Positions 1 to 12,084 of a stretch of 64,000 nucleotides of DNA are shown here, one piece after another. The position numbers were made by a program, and so were the translations under genes. Positions within the stretch are counted from its first letter, which is position 1, and each line of letters starts with the position of its first letter. Source of the stretch: Calycina herbarum (lineage: Eukaryota > Ascomycota > Leotiomycetes > Helotiales > Pezizellaceae); assembly GCA_001414485.1 (NCBI GenBank), contig LLEY01000100.1:167054-231053 (forward strand), read 5' to 3'. The notes under the pieces are model-generated. The model searched no databases and was not told where the DNA came from. It was given only the letters and a program-made list of their open reading frames with translations.

Positions 1-3000
1 CTTGGTTGAGAGGTCATACCAGACAAACTGTCAGTGGCAGTATCCACGGCATCAGCACCCGCGTTGGCGCAAGCAACCATGGAAGCAACACCGGTACCAG
101 CAGAGTCGTGAGTGTGAACGTGAATTGGGAGATCTGGGTACTTCTTGCGAATAGCACCGATCAAGAGGGTAGCAGCCTTTGGCTTAAGAACACCTGCCAT
201 ATCCTTGACACCCAAGATGTGAATCTTGAGAGCGACAAGCTTCTCAACCAATGAAAGGTAGTATTCCAAGTTGTACTTCTTCTTTGGGTTAAGCATGTCT
301 CCGGAATAACAAACGGTACCTTCAACGACACCTCCAGCCTTGTGGACAGCCTTGATACCGACCTCGAGTTGATCGATGTCGTTCAACGCATCGAAGACTC
401 GGAAGATGTCGACACCGTGCTTCTTTGCTTGCTCACAGAAGTGATAGATGGCGTTATCAGGCAGCGAAGAGTATGCGACACCGTTGGCACCACGGAGCAA
501 CATCTGGAATGGGATGTTTGGAATAAGCTTGCGCATCTTTCTGAGTCTGTCCCAAGGATCCTCATAGAGGAATCTCATGGCTACATCGAAAGTAGCACCA
601 CCCCAGCATTCAAGACTGTACAAGTTGCTGTAAGCGTGACTGGTCTCCTTGGCAATGTTCAAAAGATCAACTGTTCGAACACGGGTTGCCAGCAACGATT
701 GATGGGCATCACGCCATGTGGTATCCATAAGAAGACAGCTCTTGTTGGCACGAACTGCCTTTGCGAAAGCTTCCGGGCCATCCTTAACGAGGACGTTTCT
801 CCATCCAGTCTTGCATGGCTCAGAAACATCAATCTTGTTTCCAGCGTCATCGAGAAGTTCTGGCATGATGATTTCGCCCTTGAATTTTGGCTCGCCGATT
901 TGACCAGCGATGCTACTGCCATTGACGGCAATATCTCCGAGGTATGCCAAAAGCTTCTGAGCACGATTTTGACTGCCAACAAGATCAAAGAGCTCTGGAG
1001 TATCATCGATGAAGGTGGTCCAGCAGTTGCCCTCAATGAAAGTAGGGTGGGTGAGCAAAGTTGCCAAGAAAGGAATGTTGGTCTTGACTCCACGAATACG
1101 GAACTCAACCAAGGCTCTCAACATCTTTCGTCGTGCAATTTCGTATGTAGAACCATGGCAAGTGCACTTGACTAACATGCTGCGGCAGAGTCAGTAATGT
1201 CATTTCTAGAATCATGCCTGGGGAGGAAAAAGGGTCGTGGGAGAAGGAACAGAGTTGTCTGCCTCCTGAAACAAGCTGGAAAGAAGAAAAAACTTAGAGA
1301 AAACTAACCTGTCATAATGAGGAGCTATGAGAAATTAGCATATGTTTTTCACGTTAAATTAGGAGCCAGGGGTCACATACTGATGATTGCGCCTGCAAAT
1401 CCATTACCACCATCCAAACGGACTCCATTACCACCAGCTGATCGATAAACTTCAATCTTTCCAGTATCTGGTGAGAATCCCTTGGCGGGATCTTCTGTGG
1501 TGATACGGCATTGAATAGCAAATCCTCTAATGGAGATACGGTCTTGGGTGAGACCTAGCTGAGCCAATGTTGCGCCAGCAGCAATTTGGATTTGTGCAGC
1601 GATGAGATCAATACCGGTAATTTCCTCCGTAATGGTGTGCTCGACTTGAATACGGGGGTTGATCTCGATAAAGTAGTATCGGTTTTGTTGATCAACCAAG
1701 AACTCAGCGGTACCAGCATTTCGGTAGTTGACCGACTTTGCAAGCTTGACAGCGTCGGCAAGAAGGTTGTCTCTGACACTGACTGGCAGATCCTTTGCTG
1801 GTGCCAATTCAACGACCTTTTGATGTCTGCGTTGAACGGAGCAATCACGCTCATAGAGATGAACAATGTTTCCTTGGTTATCTCCAAGAAGTTGGACCTC
1901 AATGTGCTTGGGTTTGTCGAGGAATCTCTCCACGAAGACGGTACCATTCCCGAAAGCCGATTTGGCCTCGGAAGTGGCTCGGGTGAAGGAGTCTTCAAGG
2001 TCCTTTTGTTCCCGAACAACTCGCATACCACGTCCACCACCTCCGTATGCAGCCTTGATGATGATCGGGAAGCCGTACTCGTCGGTAAACTTCTTGACAT
2101 CCTCGAACTTATCAACGGCACCTTCGGTTCCCGGAACCACGGGTACACCCGCCTTGATGGCCAGAGTTCGGGCGGAGACTTTGTCACCTAGTGAGTCGAT
2201 GACTTCGGGAGAGGGACCAACGAACTGTCAGAAGGACTAGTTAGCGGGTGCACTACCAGTAGTTGGGGGAAGCGAGGAGAGGATAAAACAACGTACAATT
2301 AGGCCAGCCTTCTCAACGTTTCGTGCAAACTCGGCATTCTCAGAGAGGAAACCATATCCTGGGAGGGGAAATTAGAATAACTTTCCGTGTAGATTGGGTT
2401 ACTCCGTCATACCGGGGTGGATCATCTGTACTCCATGTTGCATTGCAATCTTGATAATCTCATCTCCAGCCAAATATGCCCCGACTGGTGTGTATTGACC
2501 TCGCTTTCCGATCACATAGGCTTCATCTGCTTCTAAAAGTGGAATTGTGATTAGCAGACCGCTCTCTGACTCTGCTACCCCGCGGGCGGTACCCACTTTG
2601 TCTGTGCATGGAAAGTCGGTCCTCGTAACTATAGGTACCAATTGTCAGTTCCCCACACCACATCAAAAAGGCGAAAAGTGAATCTACCTGAAGACTGCAA
2701 CTGTCTGGAGTGACAATTCGTGTGCCTATAGAGGGGTCAGCAATTTCCACCGAAATAGGGTCCCGGAAAGCTTACTGTTCTGAAAATCTATCCCAAGCAG
2801 AAAGTTAGCAAGCTCAATTACCCCGCGTCACCCGCCCCATTGACAGAACATACGCGAATAGCTATACCGTTGTTAGCCAGCGAACACGACACAATTGAAG
2901 GAGTGGAGTTACTTACGAATTTCTCCTCTGTTGGCCACTATCGTCACCCAATTGAATTAGCAAGTTTTTCTTTCCTTTTTTCTCCCTTTTCCCTTCCTTT

Positions 3001-3184
3001 TTCCCGGGGCAGAGGAACGCCAGGATTGGGATTGGAGGGACATACCCAAAATCTTCTTCAATTGCATGATGCTGGAATTGGCACGAATTCGGTGGATGGT
3101 TTGAGGGTGCTTGACGCCAGTGTCCTCAAAGACCTCGCTATAGGCGCCATTAGGGCCATGGTGTTGGTGATCCTGATCGGCCAT
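1..3184 (-). CDS. pyc: pyruvate carboxylase, 5' part (gene runs off the window)
   Basis: Biotin- and ATP-dependent carboxylation of pyruvate to oxaloacetate, the anaplerotic reaction; cytosolic in most fungi. The spliced product has the biotin carboxylase motifs NRGEIPIRIFRTAHELSLQ, the ATP-grasp loop [20 protein letters not shown] and [11 protein letters not shown], then enters the carboxyltransferase barrel ([13 protein letters not shown] at the window edge). The C-terminal biotinyl domain lies outside. Exons that keep frame and family sequence: 3184-3046, 2937-2917, 2861-2854, 2787-2776, 2725-2688, 2628-2597, 2532-2413, 2358-2297, 2224-1381, 1324-1309 and 1179 to the edge. Four are microexons (21, 8, 12 and 16 nt). 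Start: first ATG before the conserved [12 protein letters not shown] segment. No frame break seen. Identity is near certain; the splice sites are hand-placed but all are GT..AG. Confidence 0.97.
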
Positions 3185-3504
3185 GGTGAGATGTGTTGCG
3201 CGAAAGAAGGGTGAGTTGTAGGAGGGAGAGGGAGGAGGAGAAGGAGCTCCAAGGGATGAGAGGGTTTATCAGAGTTGGTTGGTTTCGTTGGAGGGGAAGC
3301 AAGCTCTGGAGCTTGCTTTGAATACCGAGAGCAACCGTGGCCGGCCGGAGCGATGGGTGAATTCCGAGCTTCACGAGCTTCTGTTGGACGTTTGTAGTGT
3401 GCACCGAAGCAATTCGCAATCAATGGAGATGGTGTTGGTTGAGGTGTAGGAATGGGTGTGAGGAAATTAAGAATAGAAGGGGGAGGGAAGGGTTTTGTTG
3501 GGTG
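3185..3504 (-). promoter_or_regulatory. pyruvate carboxylase upstream region with pyrimidine tract
   Basis: Read on the minus strand, the 60 bases just upstream of the ATG are almost pure C/T, which is typical of promoters and leaders of strongly expressed filamentous fungal genes. No TATA box is evident. The functional assignment is inference. Confidence 0.4.
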
Positions 3505-3529
3505 GAGAGAGAGAGAGAGAGAGAGAGAG
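3505..3529. repeat. (GA)n microsatellite
   Basis: Twelve and a half perfect GA units, in the upstream region of pyruvate carboxylase. Probably length-variable between strains. Confidence 0.95.
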
Positions 3530-5256
3530 TTTGCTTGTATGCTGGCTGGCGTGGTGAGTCTTTGCAGCTCGGGGTTTTTATGACATCGGCTTTTCGCTCA
3601 AGCTTGAAGCTCCCGTCTGCTCTGATGGAGAAGGGGAGGAAGGACCCCGGTCACCTCCCATCGCTCTGTCCCTCTTTGTGCCTCTGCCTCTGCCTCTGCC
3701 TCTGCTGTCCCTCTGATCTGCCACTTTCTGTCCTCCAGCATGGTGGGGTGGTCTTGGGGTGCGCTTGGGGTGCGCTTGCCTTGGCAACTTCACCCACCAC
3801 TCACTTGGCTTGGCATAGTAGAACACCTTGCAAAAAAAGGCAAGATTGTCGAATTGGCTCCTCCCCGCCAATCACCGTACCACGATATGGAATTTCCGAT
3901 AACGCCCAGTCTCGCTTGCCGATAGCTTCACCACCTTGGCAGCAACACAGCTTGCGGCCCTGCTCGTGCCAATGCACCTAAAAAAGCAGCGAGATGCAGG
4001 CCGATCTGGAATTGTGAATTATTCGACGCGGCAGCACGAGACAGGTCTCCAATGTATCGTCGTCGTCTGCGCCCAGAAGTTTCACGCCTAGAAGAAACAC
4101 CACACTTGCGGGCCTTTTGGCCTTGGGAGTTCTAGATAGCAGAACATGTTGAAAGGTTGAACGTAATGCCGGGCCAATACTGATGGACCCTTCTGTGACG
4201 GCTGGGCAAACCTGGGCATTCCAAAAAAGAACTGGCCGGAACACCGCACGCACGTAAGTCAGCGTGAGCAACTCACAATTACCTACTTGTGTCAAACTTG
4301 GGTCAAACTTGGGTAACGGGGAATATATCTTGCTGCCGATTTTCCTGCTTCAAGGTGACACCTCAACGTTCCCCGACGACGCCTGCTCATTTGCCCAGCT
4401 CCTGGGAGATGATCCCGGTGCGTCTGTCGACTGCCACAACATTTCTGTACGCCTTCAAGTGCATGCTGCACACATGCCACCTCTGCCTTTCCTTCTTCTC
4501 CTTCTTCTCCTTCTTCTTCTGCCCTCATCCCGTTCTGCTGCTCTTCACAATCTCTGCCTGACTGGTGGACATCAGAAAGCCGAAAAAAGCCTCATCTCGT
4601 CCTATTTTTCGCATCTCGCTCAAGAGATCCGCCGACCTCGGCTGCAGAAAACAAGCCTTTTTCAGGAGGCTCTAGTGGACTCGTGGGAGAGAGGTACGAG
4701 TAGCCGCCCACACAAACATCCCCTTGTCCCTTGGCCCTGCCTTATCCAAAGAGGTTCCATGCTGCTGGAGAAACTTGACCTCCACGCAATTGTCTCGAGT
4801 CTGGAGTCTTGGGGGCTTGACTCTGATCAAAGTGGAGATACGGAATCTGCTTCCGACTAACCTCCCAAGACGACAAAAAAGGTCCCCGCTGAATTAAAAC
4901 GCTCATAAAGAAGAAACCACCCACGGGGAAATGACTCGTCAGTTCACTCCATTAACCTTATGGCCGTAGACGTGCGTCTTGCACTTGGTAGACTTGGGAC
5001 CTCACTGGACTCAAAAGGCGAAGCAAGCACATCATTAAAAGTCGGTGAAGCCGTGGGGTGCAGACTGCACTTGGTAAGACCTGTCCGATCTGGTATGTGG
5101 CTTCTAACCAGGCACAATAAAGCCGTGAGAAGCCTTGGCCAATGTCAGGTCCGAAGCACGGCTCGGAGCCTGACTATCATACGAAGGCAACGGGTTCAAA
5201 CGTAAGTTGTCCAATTCATTTGTCAATTACTTCAAGAAAAGTCTACAGGAAGCAAG
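3530..5256. other. intergenic region, no supported gene
   Basis: Open frames on both strands here are low-complexity (Leu and Pro runs from CTT/CTC repeats near 4490-4520), start at non-ATG codons and show no recognisable domain. Several C/T-rich tracts (3670-3720, 4480-4520) suggest promoter DNA. Nothing else stands out. Confidence 0.5.
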
Positions 5257-5344
5257 GTAAGAGAATCGGGCATCTCTCTAATGTTTTTTCCTTTCCTACC
5301 CTTCTCGATATTGATTCTCATAAACTAACAAATTACATAGCCAA

Positions 5345-5446
5345 ATGGCGGACAAGGCTTTTCGCAACCTTACGGCTGATGAAGCTCAAGAGGATCTCGA
5401 GGAAGTCAAAGACGAGAACCTCATCACAAGGATTGTTATTCAATAA
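5345..5446 (+). CDS. possible 33-residue small ORF behind a leader intron
   Basis: An ATG in good context (CAAATGGCG) opens a short, highly charged frame (MADKAFRNLTADEAQEDLEE...) ending in TAA. It sits four bases after a clean 3' splice site (ACATAG at 5335-5340) that pairs with a GTAAGA donor at 5257, so a transcript with an 84-nt leader intron is plausible. A large inverted repeat follows 30 bases downstream. No homology is recognised. It could equally be a fragment of a lost gene or chance. Confidence 0.25.
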   Translation: MADKAFRNLTADEAQEDLEEVKDENLITRIVIQ

Positions 5447-5473
5447 TCTATACTTGTGTGGCAGGTTCTAGAA

Positions 5474-5560
5474 TAATTATTGTACGAGAAGGCCTAGAAG
5501 ATCTAGAAGAAACAGAAAGTTGATATCTCAATTGTTCTAGACCTTCTCGTACCATTATCT
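5474..5560. repeat. imperfect inverted repeat (long hairpin)
   Basis: Arms 5482-5497 and 5537-5552 are reverse complements except for one base, with partial pairing extending several bases on both sides and a loop of about 40 bases. It lies between the small ORF and the 3' end of the convergent macro-like gene, so it may be a 3'-end structure or the scar of an inverted-repeat element. Confidence 0.6.
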
Positions 5561-5733
5561 GAGAATACTTGAAGTCATAAGAAAAGTGGGTGGGCGGAGA
5601 CGAATATCATTTCTTACCATCAGCTGATTTTGCACCACAACCATTTTTTCTCCATTTGCAGAGAAGGGGTTTCTTAAGAGTTTTAATATTTAAATTCTAT
5701 ATATGACCTCTATAACTTTATCCACATAAGCAT

Positions 5734-7499
5734 TTATTGGCCATATCGCCTCTGTCGCGTATTCCGCCCACTTCGTGTGGTATAGGAATTCTCCGCAGCA
5801 GTTTGCGGACTTTGCGTGCTTTCTCTTGAATTACGAGTATTGCGCGTAGTAGCTTTTTTCGTTCCCTTTCCCTTCTTCTTATCCTTAGCTTGATGTTTAT
5901 GTAGAGGACATAACTTCACTCCATCAGCAGTTGTGTGGACTTTGTTCCGACAAGGTCTTCCCGTCTGAGTTACTCCCTCACAAATATAATAATTCTTCTT
6001 TGGTTTACTATCAAAATCCGAATCATCCGAATCATCCGAATCATCTGATTCGTCTGATTCGTCTCCGGTCTCTCGAGCGCTTTCCTCTGAATCTGATTTC
6101 TCTGGCGATGATGGGGGGGACGCCTCGGATTCCTCAAGTTCTCCTGAATAACTTGAGTCACCTGAATCTTCTTCTATTATTGTTTCTAGTTTTCTTTCCT
6201 CGGGAGGTGTTAACTCCTCAAGCGGCACACGTTCTACTGGAGGTTTGCGTGGTACTGTTGCTGGCGCTGGCGCTGAAATTCCCTGTAACGCTAGCATTCC
6301 CGCCTGCAGAAGATGTCAAAGTCAGTATTGTCATTTCGTGAAGCATGTATGAGGAGGAAAGAAAATCTCACCACCCCGAAACATCCATGCTGAAGGGGAA
6401 CTCAGACAAGAAGACCCACCTCGAGAGCTCTGGCTGTCGGAATCTTGACTTTTGATTTAAGCGGGCTAGCTTTGGGAGCTTCGGGGAATAGATCTCCTTG
6501 TAAAGGAGACTCTTCGTCGGTTTCAGTACTGGTGTCTGAATTTGCACCCGTTTCGTCATCTTCCTCCACATCTTTCTCTTCCTCGGGTCTTCCTCTTCCT
6601 CCTCTTTTTTCTCCCCCTTTCCTTCCTCCTTTGTCCCCTGCTCCTCTTCCTCTTTTTCTACCGCCCCCTCCTTGGCCAAAATCCAAACCACCACCACCAC
6701 CACCACCTTCATCACCTCCTCCATCTCCTCCATCCCCACCGCCCCCTCCAGCCCCCGGATTATCAGGCAAAATAAGCGCCCCCAGATTAACAAAATACTT
6801 TTCAAAATTCTTATGATACTCCTCAATAACCTCATTCTCCCTCCTCCTATAATCAGGCAACTGTGTCTGCACAACCCCATCGTCCCGCAACGGGGTATCA
6901 ACAACCCAAACAATCTCCCGAATCCCCTCTTGTTCAAGATCACCATCCCATTCCAAAATCTTATCCCTCACCCCCTGCATCGCTAACGGAATCGCCGCCC
7001 TCCACGGGAACGTCTCAAAACACTTCGTCCCAATAACCGGCAACGCCAACCTCCAACACTGATCCTCCTCCGTACTCGCCTCCGCCAAAGCAAGTCTATA
7101 CAACTCTCCCATATTCCCTAACACCGCCTCGACCGGATCATCCTTCGCCCTTCTGGTCGTGTATAAATCTATATGATCAATAGCGCTTTGATTCGCAAGG
7201 TGTACCACGGTAGGAGCCATACGGTAAGCATCCGTGATGTGCAGGAAGGAAACGCAGTCCTTTCGGGGGACGGCGTAGGTGAGGAGGTCGGCGAAGAGTT
7301 CGGCGCCGGTGGCTTCGCGGACGCGGGGGTCGCCTTGGAAGTGCGGGACGCGGAGGGGGGTCATGAGGGTGTGTGTGTTGTAGCGGCGGATGTCGGCGCG
7401 GACGAGGGAGAGTTGGATGCCCCGGAAGACGGTCATGGCTAGGGTTTCGAGGATCCCCTCGCGCCGGTCTTGGGAGTCTGCCATCTTCTTGGGGGGCAT
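5734..7499 (-). CDS. macro-domain-like acidic protein with C-terminal Cys/His motif
   Basis: Two exons (7499-6420 and 6303-5734; donor GTGGGT, acceptor TGCAG) give 549 residues. Residues ~1-245 are a folded domain whose segments VVHLANQSA, LALPVIGTKCF..FPWRAAIPLA and IREIVWVVDTP follow the strand/helix pattern of macro (ADP-ribose-binding) domains. Residues ~250-330 are Gly-rich then Arg/Lys-rich, followed by two acidic Ser/Asp tracts (DESDESDDSDDSDDSDFD). Near the C-terminus lies a C-x8-C-x12-C-x2-H pattern (CEGVTQTGRPC ... CPLH), the short zinc-binding type found in several fungal and viral families, then a basic Ser/Thr-rich tail. Nuclear or chromatin action is a guess from composition. 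The gene model is solid; the macro assignment is moderate. Confidence 0.75.
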
Positions 7500-10400
7500 T
7501 GTTAGGCGAGGTTGAGGGGGAGAGATTTCTTATGTGAACGAGGGATCGAACGAAGGGGAACTCGAAATATGTTTTTTCCTCTCCGAGCGAATTGGAGGGG
7601 AATAAAAGAAGGTGCCAAATTTTTATTCCGGATGTCGATTCCACTCGAGTGTTGCATCTCGAAAAATTTGAGAGACCGAAATAAGTTGAAAGAACAAAAC
7701 AAAGAAGGAGGTTCCGACGCAACCGACAACCCTTGCTTCTTTGTGTCAAGAACATGACTTTGATGTTACAGAATAGATAGAAGCTGATCTGGTGGACAAA
7801 GGAGTTTCTTTTCTCGAGAGATCTGACAATAGTCAATATTTGAGACTCCGGTGGTTGACGAGAAAAACTCGTCTAATTCTGTGAATGAAAATTATGAACT
7901 ACATGATAAGCTTTACAGTAATTAGAGGCGAGTTCCCATATATCACTTGGCTAGAGAAAGTAGCATAGCTTCGGCTAGGATCTGGCAATTTCCTTTGGTT
8001 ATATATTTTGTTGACAACCAAGATTGGAGATTACTACCAATCACTGGATGATCAAAAAATCAAACATGATGTATAATTCGCAGACTTACAACCTAGTTGT
8101 CTATTGAGCTTTGATAATCCCACACGCTTCTCCAGGACATCTATCTAAAGGAGTAGAAGATTCGATTTGAAGAGCACGAGAACCGAGGAAGCGTTATATG
8201 CAAATTACCTAGTAAATAAGAATGCTTTCTTTAGAAGAGAGGGCCTTTTTGGGATCGTCAGCTCAAGTACATGTCAACAAAACCGATACTTTCAGCGAAT
8301 AAGTGGAGGTGTTGGGATGAAGTTGATAGCTTTTCATTATTTCATCTTTGTTGTCAAGGTCTCGGAGAGTTTTGAGAAATCACCTTTTTATCTCACACCC
8401 CTGGTCGCTATTGTCTACTTGCAAAGTATTGAGAGTGTAAGACACTCAACTGTAGCTTCTTCTAACTTCTTTTAGTAATGCGCTTCTCATGTTCCACAAT
8501 TACTTACTTTTATTGATGTTATACTTGTGGGTCAGCGAATTCCTGCATGTTCATAATTTGATACACGAATTTCGATTTCTCACTTGTTGGACGAAGAGGT
8601 CTTGAGGGTCTCAGAGTACTAGATGGAGGTCGTTGGCGTGGTTTTTTGGGTTACCCGTGACTTCTTTTTGGCCCCCAAAACCTGGTGTTGGCTTACCTGT
8701 TGTTTGATAGCTTACTGGGCTAAAATTTGGGGGCTAAAAACGAGTCACGAGTAAGCTGGTTTTTGTTTCGCTTACTCGCGACTGTCCTCTCGGATATGAT
8801 GTTTGAGTACTTGATGTTTGTTAACTTACTAAGTAAAGGTTCGGGGACCAAAGAATATTGGGGTTCCCGCCTACATTGTTTTTAACGATCAAGGTAGTCT
8901 CGGAATTGTTTATCATAGGTAGGGATTGAGGTGGTTCTACAAGCAGAACCAAATATTGGTGACAAGCATACATCGCATCTTAACTATCCTATTTTTCTCT
9001 CTCCCCATCTCACCTTTCCGTTATTTAACAGCTTAATTACCTTCCGAAGCCCCTAAGATTAATTCTTGCTTTACTCATAACACAAATCGACCCGGAAGAT
9101 CGAAATACCCACAACTTGTATTTTAAAAAGCCTAAGGCGTTCTGCTGAAAACAGACGAAAGTACACAAAAAGGTGCAAATACAGTCACCCCGTACTTCCC
9201 CCACGCTCCTCCAGCGAGTCCAATTGTCGCTCATGCAAGCCAGCAACCACCACGAATATCCGGCGAAGGAGAGGATGATTCAGCACACACACTTTGCCTT
9301 ACAACCGGCTCCCATTGGAAGAGCCTGATTTCGGTATTTTTTCCCCGTTGCTTATATGCGCCTGGCGATAAGGATGTGTACCACCAGTACCAACCCCCCC
9401 TCCAAATATGAAGACCAATGAAAGCAACCACTTTATTGCTCACCTTGGTGACCTTGCACTATTGGATTGGAGAGCAACGAGTCTGCTCCTTCATACTCTC
9501 CAAGAAAATCAACAACACACACTACAATCTAAACTGCCATCTAATCCAAGACCTAACTACGACCCCGGATAACTAAATATTTATCATTTTCAAGGTTCTC
9601 GTTTAGGGAGGTCTCTAGTTTCAGATTTACGGCACTTTTACTTATGGTGTGTCTATGGAGCGAAACGGGGAGCCAGAAGTTTGGAATCCGGTTTGAGACC
9701 GGATGGCGAGAGGAGAGCTTTGGAATGCTGGGCAGTTGAAGTGTTCAAATGTTGAAGAATAAGAGAGAAGAGAGTTGGAACGATGGGAGATGGAGAGATA
9801 GGAGTTAGCACTCGAAGGTGATTCGGGGCCTTATTGTATGGGACTATGATGTAGGTTTGGAAGTAATTGTGGCAGTGGTCTACAACTGGAAAGGAAATTT
9901 GTGTGAATGAAGTTGTGAGATATGAGATAGGAGTTTGAGTTTAGGAAACCAGTGAAGGAAGTTGAGAGATGATAATTCGAGAGGTGAAGAGGTGAAGAGT
10001 TGAAGGACGGAAACTGTGAAGATTGAGAAAGGTGAGACTGTATTGTTTAAATAGTTGAGAGCTGGAAAACAGGTTCACTTGTAACAGACGGAATGTTGGA
10101 ATCGAATAACTGGAAAACGGGCATAGCTATTTTGAAAATAGCAACTGTAATCCGACATCAAGGATTGCGCTGATGAACGGAATCTGGTTTGTGACTTGAA
10201 AGAGGCAATTTCGAGAAACAACTCTTGGAAGATGGACGGAAAATGGGAAATAAGGAATTGGATAATCGGAAAACAGGCACATCTATTTCTGTACTTGGGA
10301 TTTTGAACGGAATTTGGGAAGTGAAATGAGAGCTAGCGCTAGAAACCAGGTTAAAAATAAACGCCCAATGAGAAGGCTATAAAAATGACCATGCAAAAAG

Positions 10401-11696
10401 AAGCGACCGCCAATCACAACCGTATGACTGGCCACTGAGAGAATGTATCCCTATTGGTCCAGTTCCTATGAACCAATCACATACAGCTCGTCCAAAGCCG
10501 GAAACTAAGGCACGAGACATTATTTGAGAAAACAGAAAACCGCCGTGGCGCAAAAGGAAAGTCACAAAACTACCATACCCTTCCCTCTCCATAATCCTCA
10601 CCTCTATCGTACCAAATATGCCTTGAGAATGGAACAGGATTTCTTTGTTAATCGACAGAACCTGGTTGGGACTTGCTAAGGTTGTTTGTACTTGTACCGT
10701 ACCTAATGTTCAATGGTGTTCCTGAAACACACACGTCAAGCGATCTAGTGAAGATCAACAGGTCGGGCTTGTCTTGGCTATTTTAGTGTACTAGAGCGTG
10801 TGGTGTGTGGTTAGGTTGGACCCTGAAAATACTTAGTCGTGAAAGGGTGTGGGTGCCGTCCTCTGACGATGGCGATGCGATCGATGGGACTAGTTAAACT
10901 AATTTAGTTCTTGGGATCTTGACAGCACGGGTAACATCGTCATGGGGGAGGTGATTTGGAAGTTTATGGGAAGGTTCATGAGTTGAAACAAATCGAAAGG
11001 TATACTTTTGTGAGAAATGATTGGGTGATAAGAAGGGGGGGTCGATTTTGTCGATCGTGGGGGAGAGTCGTGGGAGGAAAGAGTGGAGTGATGATGGTTT
11101 GTGTAGGGATGTTGATTTTGGAATTTAGGGGTCGTCCCCTTTTTTATCCTTCTTCCACTATGGATATTGGCTGTGGTACTCACTGTAAGAAATCGTGTAA
11201 AGAATGCATCGGTTTTTCGGGTAGAGAAATCACAAACAATGAAGAACTTGAAGAAGTCATGCCACATTTGACATATGATTTCCAAGCTCGAGCTCGAGCT
11301 TAATAAGTTAGAGGTTCTTTCAGAAGCTTCTTGCATATCCATATGCTTACCCCGCGTTTTGGTGTGGGTGATTACCGTTTTCGATTGGTTAGTCTTAGTG
11401 GGGAACTCCATTGATTTCCAGGGGAGTGATGAGATCATCGATCTGTTTCGTTGGATTTTTTGTCGTGTGCTTGCATCTCCGTGTATTTCGATGAAGGGTA
11501 TGCATGATCGATGAGGGGTGGAAACGTGGAAGAATGTAAGCGTGTGTTGTGGATGACCGTAGAAGTGAGGGGGTATATGTACCGAGAGTGATTCTCTTTT
11601 CTTTGGATCATTAATAACAAAGAATATTTTTTAATCCTTCATTTACCATACCGAATATTTCATAGCACTAAACGTACGACGCCGCAAGCCTTCACA
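7500..11696. other. gene-poor intergenic region
   Basis: Four kilobases with no frame that looks coding. The longest (10899-11438, minus) is low-complexity Ser/Thr/His sequence without splice support. From about 9640 to 10330 the plus strand is strongly purine-rich and holds a degenerate direct repeat about 156 bases apart (10099 and 10255; shared core GGAAAAC-GGCA). A GCTTAC repeat patch lies at 8691-8780. The first few hundred bases are the promoter of the macro-like gene. Confidence 0.5.
8691..8780. repeat. short patch of the GCTTACTCG-type repeat
   Basis: GCTTACCTGTTGTTTGATA (8691) is followed directly by GCTTACTGGGCTAAAATTTG (8710), with another GCTTACTCG at 8772. Spacing of 19 bases and the word TTTGATAGCTTACT match the tandem array at 51741-51870. 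Confidence 0.5.
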
Positions 11697-12084
11697 ATGA
11701 ACCACAACGGAGCTTCAGCGGTCAGCGGGGGCACCGGAACAACTTCAACACCTGCCAACAATGTCAGTGGTGACAGACGGGTTAGTTCCACCTACTTTGT
11801 GGCCGTTGATGAACAATCATTGCTAACAATATCTCCACTCAGAGTTCCCAAGGATCCCAAGGAGCCCTCTTCTCAGGCCTCATGAACCAGAAGCGAAATA
11901 GCACAGATGAAGCAGCTGCTGCGAGACGGATGAGCTTCAATGAGCAGAAGCCTGCACCAGGAATAATTGGCAAGATGTGGAATAAGTGAGTTTTTCCGAC
12001 AAATTCCTTCTCCCAAAATTTCGAAAGGCCACTTGCTAATCAATAATTTTTCGCAGCTTCACGAGCGGATCTTCCCCTAAGTAA
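11697..12084 (+). CDS. small conserved-looking fungal protein, 84 residues
   Basis: Three exons: 11697-11780, 11843-11985, 12057-12084; both introns are GT..AG (donors GTTAGT and GTGAGT). The product has a Ser/Thr/Gly-rich N-terminus, then GLMNQKRNSTDEAAAARRMS and PGIIGKMWNNFTSGS. The R-R-x-S and K-R-x-S words look like basophilic kinase sites. No signal peptide, membrane segment or named domain. The compact intron-rich structure and clean frame after splicing argue that it is real. Function unknown. Confidence 0.8.

Noticed and set aside
342..1175. Long plus-strand frame of 277 residues
   Set aside because: Antisense shadow of the pyruvate carboxylase carboxyltransferase region, whose minus-strand product is clearly conserved.
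4264..4860. 198-residue plus-strand frame between pyruvate carboxylase and the small ORF
   Set aside because: Begins at GTG, contains a Leu run from CTT repeats, has no domain and no splice context; looks like promoter DNA.
10899..11438. 179-residue minus-strand frame
   Set aside because: Ser/Thr/His-rich low complexity, no signal, no motif; overlaps an equally plausible-looking plus-strand frame.
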